Of a stretch of 47,021 bases of DNA, positions 8,011 to 16,345 are shown piece after piece. Made by a program: the position numbers and the translations under genes. Positions within the stretch are counted from its first letter, which is position 1. Every line of letters begins with the position of its first letter. Source of the stretch: a virus; IMG/VR virus record IMGVR_UViG_3300005253_000302, positions 1-47,021 of that record; one strand, given 5' to 3'. The notes below the pieces were generated by a model, which was given only the letters and a program-made list of their open reading frames with translations, had not been told where the DNA came from and searched no databases.

Positions 8011-9900
8011 ATGCCCGAGGGCGTAGCGGTCATCAACGGCGAGCAGTACACGCTGCTTGCCGAGGAGCAACTGCCGAAGGGCAGGAGAGCGCTGTCGCGC
8101 TCTCTGCGCGCGAGCGTACCGTCTGACCCCGGAAGACTTGCAACGCGGCGCTGGAGGCTCTCAGGGCCGCTGGGGGCATCCAGGGAGGGGGCGGACGGGT
8201 TCCTCGGGGTCGACTACGCCGACAACCTTGCGACGGACAACGACGAGCTGCTGACATCGGCGATGGCGCGCAACGCCGTGACGCTCACGGGCTTCGACCC
8301 GCCGACGACGAGCGGAGTGGTGCTCGGAAGCACCAAGTTCGGCGCCGGCGTGCTCGGCCCAGCGTACGCGGCCGGTGACTGCGAGTTCTTCGACGAAGAT
8401 CGCGGTCGGCTGTTCTACCACCGCAAGCGAGGGTCGACCCAGGTGCAGGCGTCGGATATGAGCGTCCAGCAGACGGTTGTGCATCCGGCGGCCGTGGCGG
8501 GGGCGGCGATCTGGAAAGACAAGGGCTACCTCGGCCTCGGCATCGAGTCAGCGATGCTGCGGCGGGTGACGGTGCGGGATGGCGGCTCGGACTACGAGAC
8601 GGTGAGCATCCGCGGTACGCCGATCGGGTCTAAGGCGCTGCGCAAGGGCTCCGACCGGCTGTGGATGGTAGTCGCCGACCCGAGCGAGGAGTTCACCAAC
8701 CACCTGCGCTACACGCTCGACGACTTCATCAGCGCGAGCTGCTCGTTCGCTGTGCGTGACGACAAGATCCCGGCGACGGGCATCGGCACGCTGGGGGCGC
8801 TGACGATCGTCGGTAACGAGCTGGGCGCGGGATCGTTCACGGACCAGGGCGTGCCGGTGGCGGTGGCGGAACCGCTCGAGGGCCACCGCTCGGCGAACAA
8901 CGGCAAGCACTTCGCCACGATGTGGGGCTGGGAATACTTCACCACCGACGTCGGCCTGTTCGCCTGGAATGGCGGCTTAGTGACGAACCCGGTGGGGCCG
9001 GAAGCGAATCAGCGCTTCGAGGGACCGATCGACGGCCGTCCGACAGCGCTGTGGCCGTACAAGGACTCGGTGTGGGTGGCCTACCTGACGCCGGCCGGCG
9101 ACACGTACATCCTGCGCGGTCGGTTCGGGCCGCAGACGTTCGCGCTTGGCATCCCGGACTGGTATCCGTGGCTGAAGCTGTCGTCGACCGAAGTGCACAT
9201 GATCGGCTCCACGGGCCAGCGCACGAACCCGACGCTGACGTGGGGCGAGGGCACCAACATGGCGCACGGGACGCTGGGGCGCCGCGGGCGCGACATCGCG
9301 GACTCGAACTACCGCTTCGGCGTGACCGGCGGGACGCTGTTCCTGACGACGCTGATGGGCGACCAGCACGTACTGCGCAACCTGCGCTACGGGCAGTTTC
9401 ACTGCGAGAACATGGTCTCCGGTGACTCGTGGCAGCTCGCGATCTCCGTGGATGAGGCGACGGCGGTAAACGTCGGCAGCGCCGTGACAGCGGACGGGGT
9501 GGCTCGCGCGGTGCCGGTCTCCGCTGGCGTGCCCCTGACGACCGTCAACGGCTATTTCTTCAAGCCGCAGCTGACGCAGGTGGCGGGCGGGTCGGGGTCT
9601 GACATCTCACCGCCACAGATCCGTGGCTTCCTCGATCTGATCTTCGATGAGCGGCCGGACGTGATCGAGGAGGTCACGCTGGTGCTCCTGCTGGACGAAG
9701 TGAATCCGCGTACGCAGTACAACCGGCTGAAAACGCTGGCGGAGCCGGACACGGCCTCGCCGGTGACGGTGAAGCTGCCCGACGACTTCGGCGACACGAC
9801 CGTCTACGGCACTGTGGCCGGGGTGGACGAGTTCAAGGACGTGAAGGGCGACGCCGTTGAAGCCGTCACCGTGCGCGTCCATCTGTGGGAGCTGAGCTGA
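8011..9900 (+). CDS. Large tail protein, possibly propeller-like, 629 aa
   Basis: ATG directly after the previous TAG. The long beta-rich protein has spaced Trp/Gly segments (FFDEDRGRLFYHRKR, IWKDKGYLGLG, FATMWGWEYFTTDVGLFAWN, LWPYKDSVWVAYLTPAGDTY) that look like successive propeller blades. A non-repetitive C-terminal domain (residues about 500-629) ends VTVRVHLWELS. Phages with short tails carry propeller proteins at the tail nozzle, so a nozzle or tail-hub role is possible, but this is inference. Confidence 0.55.
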   Translation: MPEGVAVINGEQYTLLAEEQLPKGRRALSRSLRASVPSDPGRLATRRWRLSGPLGASREGADGFLGVDYADNLATDNDELLTSAMARNAVTLTGFDPPTTSGVVLGSTKFGAGVLGPAYAAGDCEFFDEDRGRLFYHRKRGSTQVQASDMSVQQTVVHPAAVAGAAIWKDKGYLGLGIESAMLRRVTVRDGGSDYETVSIRGTPIGSKALRKGSDRLWMVVADPSEEFTNHLRYTLDDFISASCSFAVRDDKIPATGIGTLGALTIVGNELGAGSFTDQGVPVAVAEPLEGHRSANNGKHFATMWGWEYFTTDVGLFAWNGGLVTNPVGPEANQRFEGPIDGRPTALWPYKDSVWVAYLTPAGDTYILRGRFGPQTFALGIPDWYPWLKLSSTEVHMIGSTGQRTNPTLTWGEGTNMAHGTLGRRGRDIADSNYRFGVTGGTLFLTTLMGDQHVLRNLRYGQFHCENMVSGDSWQLAISVDEATAVNVGSAVTADGVARAVPVSAGVPLTTVNGYFFKPQLTQVAGGSGSDISPPQIRGFLDLIFDERPDVIEEVTLVLLLDEVNPRTQYNRLKTLAEPDTASPVTVKLPDDFGDTTVYGTVAGVDEFKDVKGDAVEAVTVRVHLWELS

Positions 9901-10688
9901 TGGTGCAGCAGGCGGGGCCGGGTTCAGTCGCCGAGCCGGGCGCTCAGGGGGAACTCGGCGGCGCCGGGCCGGACGAGCTCGCAGCGATGCGCGCAACGCC
10001 TTCAGGGATGGCGATGCTGCGGCTCGGGGAGATCCGGCTGCCCGAGATTTTCTGTCGCGCCGACGCGCTCCCGCAGACCGACGAGTCGATCGTCACTGGC
10101 CTGCCCGCGATCACTGGCGAGGATGGACGGGATGGGACCGACGGGTCGCCTGGCGCGCCGGAAAACCCGGCACCGCCGGGAGCGCCAGGCGGGGACGGAG
10201 TGCCGGGGACGCCGGGTATGATCTTCTTCGAGGGCGATCAGATTTGCATGGTCCTCGCTGACGGGACGATCAAGTGCACGACGCTCTACGAGCCGGCAGA
10301 GCCCACGCCGGTCTCCATCGCCGTGTTCTTCGACGGCGGTGGGGCGAAGCTGCTGAACAACACGCAGGTGTACCAGTCGATCCCGTTCGACGCGGATGCG
10401 CAGGAGCTGAAGGTCTTTACCGATGGAACGACGGGGAACGTGATCGTCGAGGTCTATCGGCAGCCGTTCGGGGCATGGTCCCCGACGCTGGACACCGCGG
10501 AACGCATCGCCAGCACTGTTACGAGTTCGATCACACGGAAGGGCACGGAGCCAGGGACGGTCGGCGCTGGTTCGGTGGATGGAGTTGTTGCCCTCAACGC
10601 AGGTGACACGCTGATCTTCAATGCCCCGCTGGGCAGCATCGGGGATGTTACGAAGGTGCACGCATCACTCGTGGTGGTGAAGCGTTGA
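9900..10688 (+). CDS. Collagen-like tail fibre protein, 262 aa
   Basis: ATG overlaps the previous stop (TGATG). Residues about 73-106 contain Gly-X-Y runs (GEDGRDGTDGSPGAP, then GAPGGDGVPGTPG), a collagen-like trimerising shaft. It is followed by FFEGDQICMVLADGTIKCT and a beta-rich C-terminal domain ending KVHASLVVVKR. This shaft-plus-tip architecture is typical of phage fibres. The Cys pair in the neck may stabilise the trimer. Confidence 0.65.
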   Translation: MVQQAGPGSVAEPGAQGELGGAGPDELAAMRATPSGMAMLRLGEIRLPEIFCRADALPQTDESIVTGLPAITGEDGRDGTDGSPGAPENPAPPGAPGGDGVPGTPGMIFFEGDQICMVLADGTIKCTTLYEPAEPTPVSIAVFFDGGGAKLLNNTQVYQSIPFDADAQELKVFTDGTTGNVIVEVYRQPFGAWSPTLDTAERIASTVTSSITRKGTEPGTVGAGSVDGVVALNAGDTLIFNAPLGSIGDVTKVHASLVVVKR

Positions 10689-11845
10689 TGGCTGACGTAA
10701 ACGTCACCAGTACTGCCGATGTAGACAGCGTTGGGCGGCTGGCCGCCAACAACAACGCGGTTTTCGTCGATCCCAGCACCGGCTACGTGTTCTACAAAGA
10801 AGCGAGCGGTGGCCTCCGGTACAAGAAGACCACGGATCGGGGGGAGACCTGGGGCAGTTCGGTCACCGTGATGACTCCGGCCGGCACGCCGTTCGCATGG
10901 GCGATTTGGCCCGACCAGAGAACGCCCGGCGACAGCGGTACGAAGGTTCACTGCGCGATGCTGGACATCACCAATGGCAACGATCACCGCTACCGAGCGC
11001 TGGACCTGAGCGACGACAGCCTCGGCCCCGAGGTGTCGTTTCACACGAACACCGGAGCCACGAGTAGCACCTTCGCCTACGTCTCTATCACGAAGACGCG
11101 TGGTGGGAATATCAACATCCTCGGTCGCGATGGAAGCGGATCGGGGACCAGGTTCCACGCTCGTTCGACAAACGCGGGCGCGTCATTCAGCGCCCGCACG
11201 GTCACCGGACCCGGCGGTGCCCAAGCTCCCTTTGCGATGGCGTTTCCCGGCAACGAGGCGGATGAAGACGACATCTACTACATCTACAACCACAAGGTCG
11301 TCGGCGACATCGATCTCCACACCTACGACGACAGCGCGGACACTTGGTCCGATGAAGAGATCTCGGGCGACGCGAATATCGACTTTAGTATCTCCGAGAT
11401 GTCCGCTGCGGTGCAGCACAGCGACAACCACGTCTTTCTCGTCTTCATCAATGAGACGGGGAACGATTTGGAGCTGTGGGAGATCACCAACGGCACGACA
11501 TTCGAGAAGATCGCAGACATCGTTACGGACGATTCAACGATCTACTTCTCCACCATTTCCATCGACCAGGCAAGCAACGTCAAGTGGATCGCCTACATTG
11601 ACAGCGACGGTGACAACATCGTCTACCGAACCTACAACGGGACCGTGGGAAGCGAAGCGCCGGTGTCCGAGACGCTGGATTACCCCGAGCTGAGCTGGCT
11701 GTTCTCAGTGGGTTCCATCCCGGCCACGGGCGGGCTATTCATCGTTGGCTGGGGAGAAGAGAGCGGGGATGACGTGTGGGTGAATGTTGTCTTTTCCAGT
11801 AAGACCCAGACCCAGGCGCTCCCCCAAGTATTCGCGGTGGACTGA
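10688..11845 (+). CDS. BNR/sialidase-like propeller protein, 385 aa
   Basis: ATG at 10688 overlaps the previous stop (TGATG). Several Asp-box-like elements are visible: TTDRGETWGSS near residue 50, STNAGASFSA near 165 and others less clear, spaced as in sialidase or BNR six-bladed propellers. There is no obvious Arg triad, so glycan binding is more likely than cleavage. It closes the fibre gene run before the lysis genes. Confidence 0.6.
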   Translation: MADVNVTSTADVDSVGRLAANNNAVFVDPSTGYVFYKEASGGLRYKKTTDRGETWGSSVTVMTPAGTPFAWAIWPDQRTPGDSGTKVHCAMLDITNGNDHRYRALDLSDDSLGPEVSFHTNTGATSSTFAYVSITKTRGGNINILGRDGSGSGTRFHARSTNAGASFSARTVTGPGGAQAPFAMAFPGNEADEDDIYYIYNHKVVGDIDLHTYDDSADTWSDEEISGDANIDFSISEMSAAVQHSDNHVFLVFINETGNDLELWEITNGTTFEKIADIVTDDSTIYFSTISIDQASNVKWIAYIDSDGDNIVYRTYNGTVGSEAPVSETLDYPELSWLFSVGSIPATGGLFIVGWGEESGDDVWVNVVFSSKTQTQALPQVFAVD

Positions 11846-12042
11846 TGGACGACGAGACGCGCCGCCGCTTCGACAACCTCGACGCTCGCGTGGAGGGAGT
11901 CCGCATCGACATGAACGGCCGCCTAAAGGCCGTGGAGCGCTGGCAAGCGAAGTTCGAGGGCTTTGTACTGGGGGGACGGGTCTTGCCCGTTGTCGCGGCT
12001 CTGGTGGCCGCTGGGGCCGCCTGGGTGGCTGTGCTACGTTAG
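11845..12042 (+). CDS. Small membrane protein, holin-like, 65 aa
   Basis: ATG overlaps the previous stop (TGATG). Residues 1-38 are charged and helical (DDETRRRFDNLDARVEG), and residues 42-64 form one hydrophobic segment (VLPVVAALVAAGAAWVAVL) ending in Arg. A cytoplasmic coiled segment plus one membrane helix just before the endolysin fits a haemolysin-XhlA-like or holin accessory protein. Assignment by shape and position only. Confidence 0.5.
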   Translation: MDDETRRRFDNLDARVEGVRIDMNGRLKAVERWQAKFEGFVLGGRVLPVVAALVAAGAAWVAVLR

Positions 12043-12065
12043 GCTTCCCTGTAAGGAGAGGCGCG

Positions 12066-12257
12066 ATGTGGTGGAAGAAGAAGTTTCGCGGCGTGCTGAA
12101 GCAGCATCTCGACGCCCAGCACGTCCGTGGGCAGGGCAACCCCTCAGAGCGCCCAGCGCCGCGCCCCCGTTACCGCAGCAAGGGCCGTCCGAAGGAGTAC
12201 CACGATGACGCGCCGAGTGTGACGCTCGCTGAGCACTGGCCGGAGGTGAAGCCATGA
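12066..12257 (+). CDS. Small basic protein, 63 aa
   Basis: ATG with a strong AAGGAGAG ribosome site. Begins MWWKKKFRGVLKQHL and is rich in Arg, Pro and Lys, then turns acidic and ends EVKP. Its stop overlaps the amidase ATG. The last bases form the junction GAGGTGAAGCCATGA, which recurs at other gene borders in the window and supplies the next gene's ribosome site. Function unknown; lysis-operon context. Confidence 0.6.
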   Translation: MWWKKKFRGVLKQHLDAQHVRGQGNPSERPAPRPRYRSKGRPKEYHDDAPSVTLAEHWPEVKP

Positions 12258-12859
12258 ACCGATGGATGCCCGGAGCCGAGCGCCACGAGACGGCCGCGCA
12301 GGGCGGGTACGGCGTCCCCAGCAGGGGCATGGAGGCTACCGCCGTCGTGCATCACGTCATGGAGGGCTGGCTGTCCACGATGGTCCGCTGGTCAGAGGAG
12401 CGTCCCGCTCACCACGAGGCGAGCTACCACTTCGGGATCGGCATGGACGGCGGCATCGTGCAGTTCGTCCCGATCGACACTCCAGCGTGGCACGCGGGGC
12501 GGCGTGACGATAGCGTCGATCCAACGTGGTCCCTGTGGGATGGAGCCCGCAATCCCGGCGGTCACACCGTCGCGGTGGCCCGAGAGGGCTTCCACGACAA
12601 GCCATGGACCCCCGAGCAGATCGACGCAGCGGTTCGCATCACCGCGTGGGTGATGGGCGAGCACGAGATCGCGCCCTACGTGGCGACGCTGATCGGGCAC
12701 TACGAGCTGAACCCCGTGACCCGTGCCAATGACCCCGGCGGCGGGTGGGACAAGGCCGCGATGCTCGAGCTGATCTCGCCCGACGAGCCAGAGACAAGCG
12801 TTCTTGCGCCCGGCGACTACACTCTGCCTGGCGGGCATCGGCTACACGTTCAGGGCTAG
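12254..12859 (+). CDS. Endolysin: N-acetylmuramoyl-L-alanine amidase (PGRP/Amidase_2 type), 201 aa
   Basis: Hydrolyses the bond between N-acetylmuramate and L-Ala in peptidoglycan to release progeny. The Amidase_2 course is clear: VVHHVMEG (H33/H34), SYHFGIGMDGGIVQF (55-71), the WHAG motif at 79-82, IGHYELNP (H149) and RANDPGGGWD (D160). H33 or H34, H149 and D160 are the likely zinc ligands. A short C-terminal extension (SVLAPGDYTLPGGHRLHVQG) could be a wall-binding tail. No signal peptide, so release needs a holin; membrane proteins flank it. ATGA overlap with the preceding gene. Confidence 0.9.
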   Translation: MNRWMPGAERHETAAQGGYGVPSRGMEATAVVHHVMEGWLSTMVRWSEERPAHHEASYHFGIGMDGGIVQFVPIDTPAWHAGRRDDSVDPTWSLWDGARNPGGHTVAVAREGFHDKPWTPEQIDAAVRITAWVMGEHEIAPYVATLIGHYELNPVTRANDPGGGWDKAAMLELISPDEPETSVLAPGDYTLPGGHRLHVQG

Positions 12860-12868
12860 GAGGCGACG

Positions 12869-13063
12869 ATGAACCTACGAGCGACAGCGGAGAGCCCACC
12901 GACAGCGGTTGCCACAGCGGCGCCGGCGGCTGCGCTCGGCGTGGTAGCAGGCGAGGTTGCGCTTGCGGCGGGCCTCGATCCTTCACTCGCCCTCGCGATT
13001 GCCACGGCGACGGCGGCGGTCGTCGGCTGGGTGATCAGGCGCTTCGCCGTGCGGGACGCATGA
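12869..13063 (+). CDS. Putative holin, 64 aa
   Basis: ATG with an excellent AGGAGG site. The protein has two hydrophobic segments: residues 13-34, Ala/Val-rich, and residues 41-55 (LALAIATATAAVVGW), separated by GLDPS, with a basic end (IRRFAVRDA). Size, two helices and position right after the endolysin fit a class II holin that forms the inner-membrane lesion. No conserved motif, as usual for holins. Confidence 0.6.
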   Translation: MNLRATAESPPTAVATAAPAAALGVVAGEVALAAGLDPSLALAIATATAAVVGWVIRRFAVRDA

Positions 13064-13215
13064 CCGGGCGCTTCTGGCTCGCCGTGAGCTGGGTGCGCGC
13101 CCTCCTCATCGAAGGCGTCAATGACTTCGTGAGGATGCTGGTCGTGGCGGCCCTGCTGTTCCTGCTGGGCTTCGTCATCGCTGGTGCCGTCATGCGAACC
13201 GGCTGGCTGCCCTAG
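13060..13215 (+). CDS. Second small membrane protein of the lysis cassette, 51 aa
   Basis: ATGA overlap with the putative holin gene. One strong membrane segment (MLVVAALLFLLGFVIAGAVM, residues 26-45) is preceded by an amphipathic stretch with Trp and Arg. It could be a holin partner or antiholin, or a pinholin-type peptide. Assignment rests on topology and neighbours. Confidence 0.55.
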   Translation: MTGRFWLAVSWVRALLIEGVNDFVRMLVVAALLFLLGFVIAGAVMRTGWLP

Positions 13216-13219
13216 CGCG

Positions 13220-13615
13220 GTGAACGCACGCCCCCGTCGCTGGCTCCTCCTGTTCGTCACGAGTGCTACCGTGGCCGTGGTGCTCCCCGCGGTGCTGGAG
13301 GTGCGGCCATCCCCCTACTCGCCACTCCCGAGCTCGCCGGCCACGCCCACGACTGCCCCGGCGTCGGCACCTATTTCCCCCGCGAGCCCCGTCCCACCAG
13401 CGCGTACGCCTGGATCGAGGCCTACGGCCGTGGCCAGCATTACGCCAAGCTCCTCAGCCGTCCCGACGCCAACGATTACGCAATCGCCTTCGCGAACCGC
13501 GCGATGCGGGTGCACGATCGAGGGTAGTCCAAAGGTGTTCTGCGACCTCGATGATCAGGGGCGGTGCGCGTGCTTTATTACCGTGCCGCCGCTCATCGTT
13601 GAGGTGTGTCGCTAG
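13220..13615 (+). CDS. Membrane-anchored lysis-region protein, apparently frameshifted
   Basis: GTG start just after the previous stop. The first 28 codons give a basic start and a hydrophobic segment (WLLLFVTSATVAVVLPAVL). After a C run at 13311-13315 this frame becomes Pro/Ser/Thr-rich with ordinary third-position use, while the -1 frame becomes strongly GC3-biased and reads like true protein (for example TSAYAWIEAYGRGQHYAKLL) to a TAG at 13525-13527. The intended product is probably about 102 residues, with one base lost in the C run or a -1 slip. The remaining original frame to 13615 ends in a Cys-rich piece. Confidence 0.45.
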   Translation: MNARPRRWLLLFVTSATVAVVLPAVLEVRPSPYSPLPSSPATPTTAPASAPISPASPVPPARTPGSRPTAVASITPSSSAVPTPTITQSPSRTARCGCTIEGSPKVFCDLDDQGRCACFITVPPLIVEVCR

Positions 13616-13642
13616 CCCTGGCGCAAGCTTTCTGCTTACTCC

Positions 13643-13671
13643 TTGCAGTCCTGTGCGCCGTGTGTCATACT
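13643..13671 (+). promoter_or_regulatory. Candidate promoter for the rightward early module
   Basis: TTGCAG at 13643-13648 and CATACT at 13666-13671 are separated by exactly 17 bases, with an extended -10 TG at 13663-13664. The RHH gene starts 20 bases downstream. Two CATAC boxes (13666 and 13675) lie at the start point and could be an operator for the RHH protein. Sigma-70-type, by pattern only. Confidence 0.5.
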
Positions 13672-13690
13672 CCCACATACGGAGGTGAGG

Positions 13691-13858
13691 ATGGCACGGC
13701 TCACAATTTCCCTGCCCGATGAGACCGACGCACAGCTGCGCCGTCTGTCCAAACAGACCGAACTCAACATTAGTGCTCTCTGCAACGCCGCGATCAAGGA
13801 GCTTCTGCGTCAGCCAAGCCGTGTGCTCGGGGCGCTCGCGCCGGAGGACCGAGGATGA
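13691..13858 (+). CDS. Ribbon-helix-helix regulator, 55 aa
   Basis: ATG at 13691 with a GGAGGTG site. The start ARLTISLPDETDAQLRRLSK is the classic RHH pattern: a short beta strand that inserts in the major groove, then helix A. NISALCNAAIKELL forms helix B. RHH dimers of this size are usually autoregulators or control early phage genes. First gene after a good promoter, so likely a repressor or modulator of the operon. Confidence 0.75.
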   Translation: MARLTISLPDETDAQLRRLSKQTELNISALCNAAIKELLRQPSRVLGALAPEDRG

Positions 13859-14040
13859 AACAAACCGCAGCGAAGCGGGCTCGGGTCGCGGGGAGGGACC
13901 GCCAGCTCGTGCTCCCAGACGGACACGAGACGATGACGGCCCTAGAGCTTGAGACGTGGCTGAAGGAACAGGAAAGGCTCCGCGGGCGAGGTGAATCTCC
14001 CGCGGAGCCAGCAGACCCGCGAAGGAGGTCCGCGAGATGA
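13855..14040 (+). CDS. Hypothetical charged protein, 61 aa
   Basis: ATGA overlap with the RHH gene. The sequence is rich in Arg and Glu: basic N-terminus (KQTAAKRARVAGRDRQ), then TALELETWLKEQERLRGRGE, probably one amphipathic helix. No known motif. Its 3' end carries the strong GAAGGAGGT ribosome site of the next gene. Confidence 0.55.
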   Translation: MKQTAAKRARVAGRDRQLVLPDGHETMTALELETWLKEQERLRGRGESPAEPADPRRRSAR

Positions 14041-14459
14041 ACGATAACACGGCTGAGCAGAGCGTCGCCGAGGAAGGCGCCTCTGAGCGCGCTGCGATGG
14101 AGTGGCAGGCGCAGGCGTACGCGCAGGAGAAGGAAGCGCACACCGAGCAGGGGAAGGCTCTGGACAAGGCGCGCGACCGGCTCAAGGACTTCATGGCGCT
14201 CGAAGACATCGACGAGCTGGTGGACGGCGAGACCGGCTACGGCGTCGAGCTTGCCCCGCCGCGGCGCACTACGACGTGGGATGTGGAGCACATGCCCGAT
14301 CAGCTCGTCGTCGACCTTGCAAAGCGCGGCCTGCTGACGGTGAGCACTCGCCCCTTCGATGCGCTGCGGCAGGCGGCGGGCTCGCCGGTACTCGATGCCG
14401 CGGAGGAATACCGGATGACCGGCGAGGGTGCGGCTCCGCTGATGGTGAAAAAGCCGTGA
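14037..14459 (+). CDS. Hypothetical protein with coiled-coil start, 140 aa
   Basis: ATG overlaps the previous stop and has a near-perfect GAAGGAGGT site, so it is probably well expressed. Residues 1-50 are Glu/Ala/Gln-rich and helical. Residues 60-125 form a compact domain (GYGVELAPPRRTTTWDVEHM, LVVDLAKRGLLTVSTRPFDA). It neighbours the excisionase-like and recombination genes. The second half resembles small domains seen in phage recombination modules, but I cannot name a family. Confidence 0.6.
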   Translation: MNDNTAEQSVAEEGASERAAMEWQAQAYAQEKEAHTEQGKALDKARDRLKDFMALEDIDELVDGETGYGVELAPPRRTTTWDVEHMPDQLVVDLAKRGLLTVSTRPFDALRQAAGSPVLDAAEEYRMTGEGAAPLMVKKP

Positions 14460-14653
14460 CCCCCAGGAGGCTGCTCACCCCCGACGACGTGGCGACGCGC
14501 ACCGGGCTCACCCGCGTCCAGGTCGACCGCCTCATCAAGCGCCGTCAGCTGCGCGCGATCCACTACGGCGCGCGAACCCCGCGCGTGACGCTCAACGCTC
14601 TCGGCGAGTACGTGATCGCCGTCATCAGGAAGGCGAACGAAGATGACCATTGA
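14456..14653 (+). CDS. Excisionase-like/MerR-type HTH protein, 65 aa
   Basis: GTG overlapping the previous stop (GTGA). LLTPDDVATRTGLTRVQVDR is a textbook HTH_17 winged-helix start: the T/DDVA helix, the turn at GL and the recognition helix VQVDRLIK. It is followed by the wing RRQLRAIHYGARTPRVT. Such proteins bind DNA as excisionases or as small transcription factors. There is no integrase in the window, so regulation is more likely than excision. Confidence 0.7.
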   Translation: MTPRRLLTPDDVATRTGLTRVQVDRLIKRRQLRAIHYGARTPRVTLNALGEYVIAVIRKANEDDH

Positions 14654-15155
14654 AGTGACAATCGACCTAGACAAGATCTACGTGGGCGAGGACGGGCAGA
14701 CTGCCGGCGACCAGGTTCTCGCGATGGCAGCGTCGCAACTCCTTGAGCAGCTCGGCCGCGACGAGGCACTATCCAACCTCCGGGCGAAGGCTAGCAACAT
14801 TCGCGACGAGATGATTCGTGAGCGCTTCGCGCCGCTACTGGAAACCGCGCTTGATGCAGCGGTTCAGCGCACCGATGCCTTCGGGCAGACCAAGGGGGAA
14901 CCGACGACCTTCCGCGAGGTCGTAGTCGAGCAGATTCAGAAATTTCTCACTGAGAAGCGTTACGACAACCGGGTGGGCCATACCAGCCAGCGGACCGCAG
15001 TGCAGGAGTTCATTGAGGAGAGCGTCGACCGAGTCGTCAAACGCGAGTTGACCGCAGAGATCACGGAAGCCCGCGAGCAAGTCGCGGCTGCCGTTCGCGA
15101 TCAAGGCGCGGCTGTCATCCAAGAAACGATCGCCCGATTGGCAGCTAAGCCATGA
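14643..15155 (+). CDS. Hypothetical helical protein, 170 aa
   Basis: ATG overlapping the HTH gene by 11 bases. The protein opens with a strand (MTIEVTIDLDKIYVGEDG), then long charged helices (residues 30-170), including SQRTAVQEFIEESVDRVVKR. No Cys and no nuclease motif. It sits directly before the putative annealing protein (ATGA overlap), so a DNA-recombination or DNA-binding role is possible from context only. Confidence 0.6.
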   Translation: MTIEVTIDLDKIYVGEDGQTAGDQVLAMAASQLLEQLGRDEALSNLRAKASNIRDEMIRERFAPLLETALDAAVQRTDAFGQTKGEPTTFREVVVEQIQKFLTEKRYDNRVGHTSQRTAVQEFIEESVDRVVKRELTAEITEAREQVAAAVRDQGAAVIQETIARLAAKP

Positions 15156-16156
15156 CTGAGGACCGCGAGCCCCCCGAGGTGATCGACCAGCCTACGGGCG
15201 ACCAGCCTGGCACCGACGTCGTGCGCCTAGAGCCGCCGCAGCCAACCAGTCTCACTGTTCCCGGTGGCGTCGACAACGCGCTGAAGGAATGGGAGGACTA
15301 CCAGCGGCTCACGCAAGACCTGCTCAACGAGTCCGACTACCAGCAGATCGGCCGCAGCAAGTTCAAGAAGAAGAGCGCGTGGCGGAAGTACGCGCGAGCG
15401 TTCAACATCTCCGACCGCGTGACCTTCGAGCACATCGAGCGCGATGAGCGCGGCCGGCCCCTGTGGGCGAGGATCCGCGTCGTGGCGATCGCCCCCAACG
15501 GGCGCACTGCCGAGGCCGACCAAGAGGCGCACATCGATGAGAAGTGTTGCCCACAGGCCGAGGGCGAGGAATGTAACCCCCGAGGGCGCCACACCCACTG
15601 CGAGGGGGGCTGCTCAGGGCGCATCCACTGGTCACATGATGGTGACATTCCCGCAGTTGCTCTCACGAGGGCGAAGAACCGCGCCATCTCTGATCTCATC
15701 GGGGCTGGCGAGGTCAGTTCAGAGGAGATGCAGCGCAGCGAGAACGAGGAGCGGGACCAGCCACAGAACGCCACCAGCCGCCCCCCACGGCCCGAGAACA
15801 GCACCCACGCAGCGAGGCGGACCAACCCCCCACAACAGCGTACGGAGCCAGCAGCGCCGCCCTGGGCGGACGAGCTGAAGGCGAAGCTGGCCGCCGTTGA
15901 GGGGCTCGACCTCGACTACGTGGCGATGGCGATCGGCGTCGCGAAGGCGACCAGCGCCGAGATCCAGAAGTGGCTCGACGCCAACACCGACTTCGTGCAC
16001 CCCCTCGACGCGCTCGTGGCGCAGGCGGTCGAGAAGATGCCGCCTGAGCTGCGCGAGAAGGTCGCGGCAAAGACCGCCACGGGCGGTGAGCCTGACGCGG
16101 TGAAGCCGGCTGATCCCGGCCCGGCGCAGGACGACGCGCCACCGGCGGAGGAGTAG
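15152..16156 (+). CDS. Putative ssDNA-annealing/recombination protein with zinc insert, 334 aa
   Basis: ATGA overlap. Residues 70-115 (KKSAWRKYARAFNISDRVTF and a beta segment) and residues 172-192 (TRAKNRAISDLIGAGEVS) match the core of phage annealing-type proteins I know, where the TRAKNRA helix is near-invariant. Between them a Cys-rich insert (C132, C133, C141, C150, C154) may bind zinc. Residues 195-240 are a Pro/Arg/Gln linker, then a helical C-terminal domain with YVAMAIGVAKATSAEIQKWL. Probably acts with RusA in recombination-dependent replication. Family assignment is moderate. Confidence 0.5.
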   Translation: MTEDREPPEVIDQPTGDQPGTDVVRLEPPQPTSLTVPGGVDNALKEWEDYQRLTQDLLNESDYQQIGRSKFKKKSAWRKYARAFNISDRVTFEHIERDERGRPLWARIRVVAIAPNGRTAEADQEAHIDEKCCPQAEGEECNPRGRHTHCEGGCSGRIHWSHDGDIPAVALTRAKNRAISDLIGAGEVSSEEMQRSENEERDQPQNATSRPPRPENSTHAARRTNPPQQRTEPAAPPWADELKAKLAAVEGLDLDYVAMAIGVAKATSAEIQKWLDANTDFVHPLDALVAQAVEKMPPELREKVAAKTATGGEPDAVKPADPGPAQDDAPPAEE

Positions 16157-16159
16157 GCC

Positions 16160-16345
16160 ATGAGCAACGAGCAGCGCATGTGCATCTGCGGCCACCAGCG
16201 CCGAACCCACGGCTCCCTAGGTGATGGCCGCTCGGCACGCTGGGATGGCTGCTGGGGGATCGTGGATCACGGCCTGCACCCGTCGACACCATGTCCTTGC
16301 GAGGCGTTCATGTGGGTAAAGTCGAAGCGGTTGGCGACGGCATGA
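16160..16345 (+). CDS. Small zinc-binding protein, 61 aa
   Basis: ATG four bases after the previous stop; ribosome site GGAGGAG inside the previous gene's end. CICGHQRRTHG and PCPCEAF give a CxCxxH...C...CxC arrangement, likely one zinc ion. Basic end. One of a string of micro-proteins between the recombination and replication genes; function unknown. Confidence 0.55.
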   Translation: MSNEQRMCICGHQRRTHGSLGDGRSARWDGCWGIVDHGLHPSTPCPCEAFMWVKSKRLATA

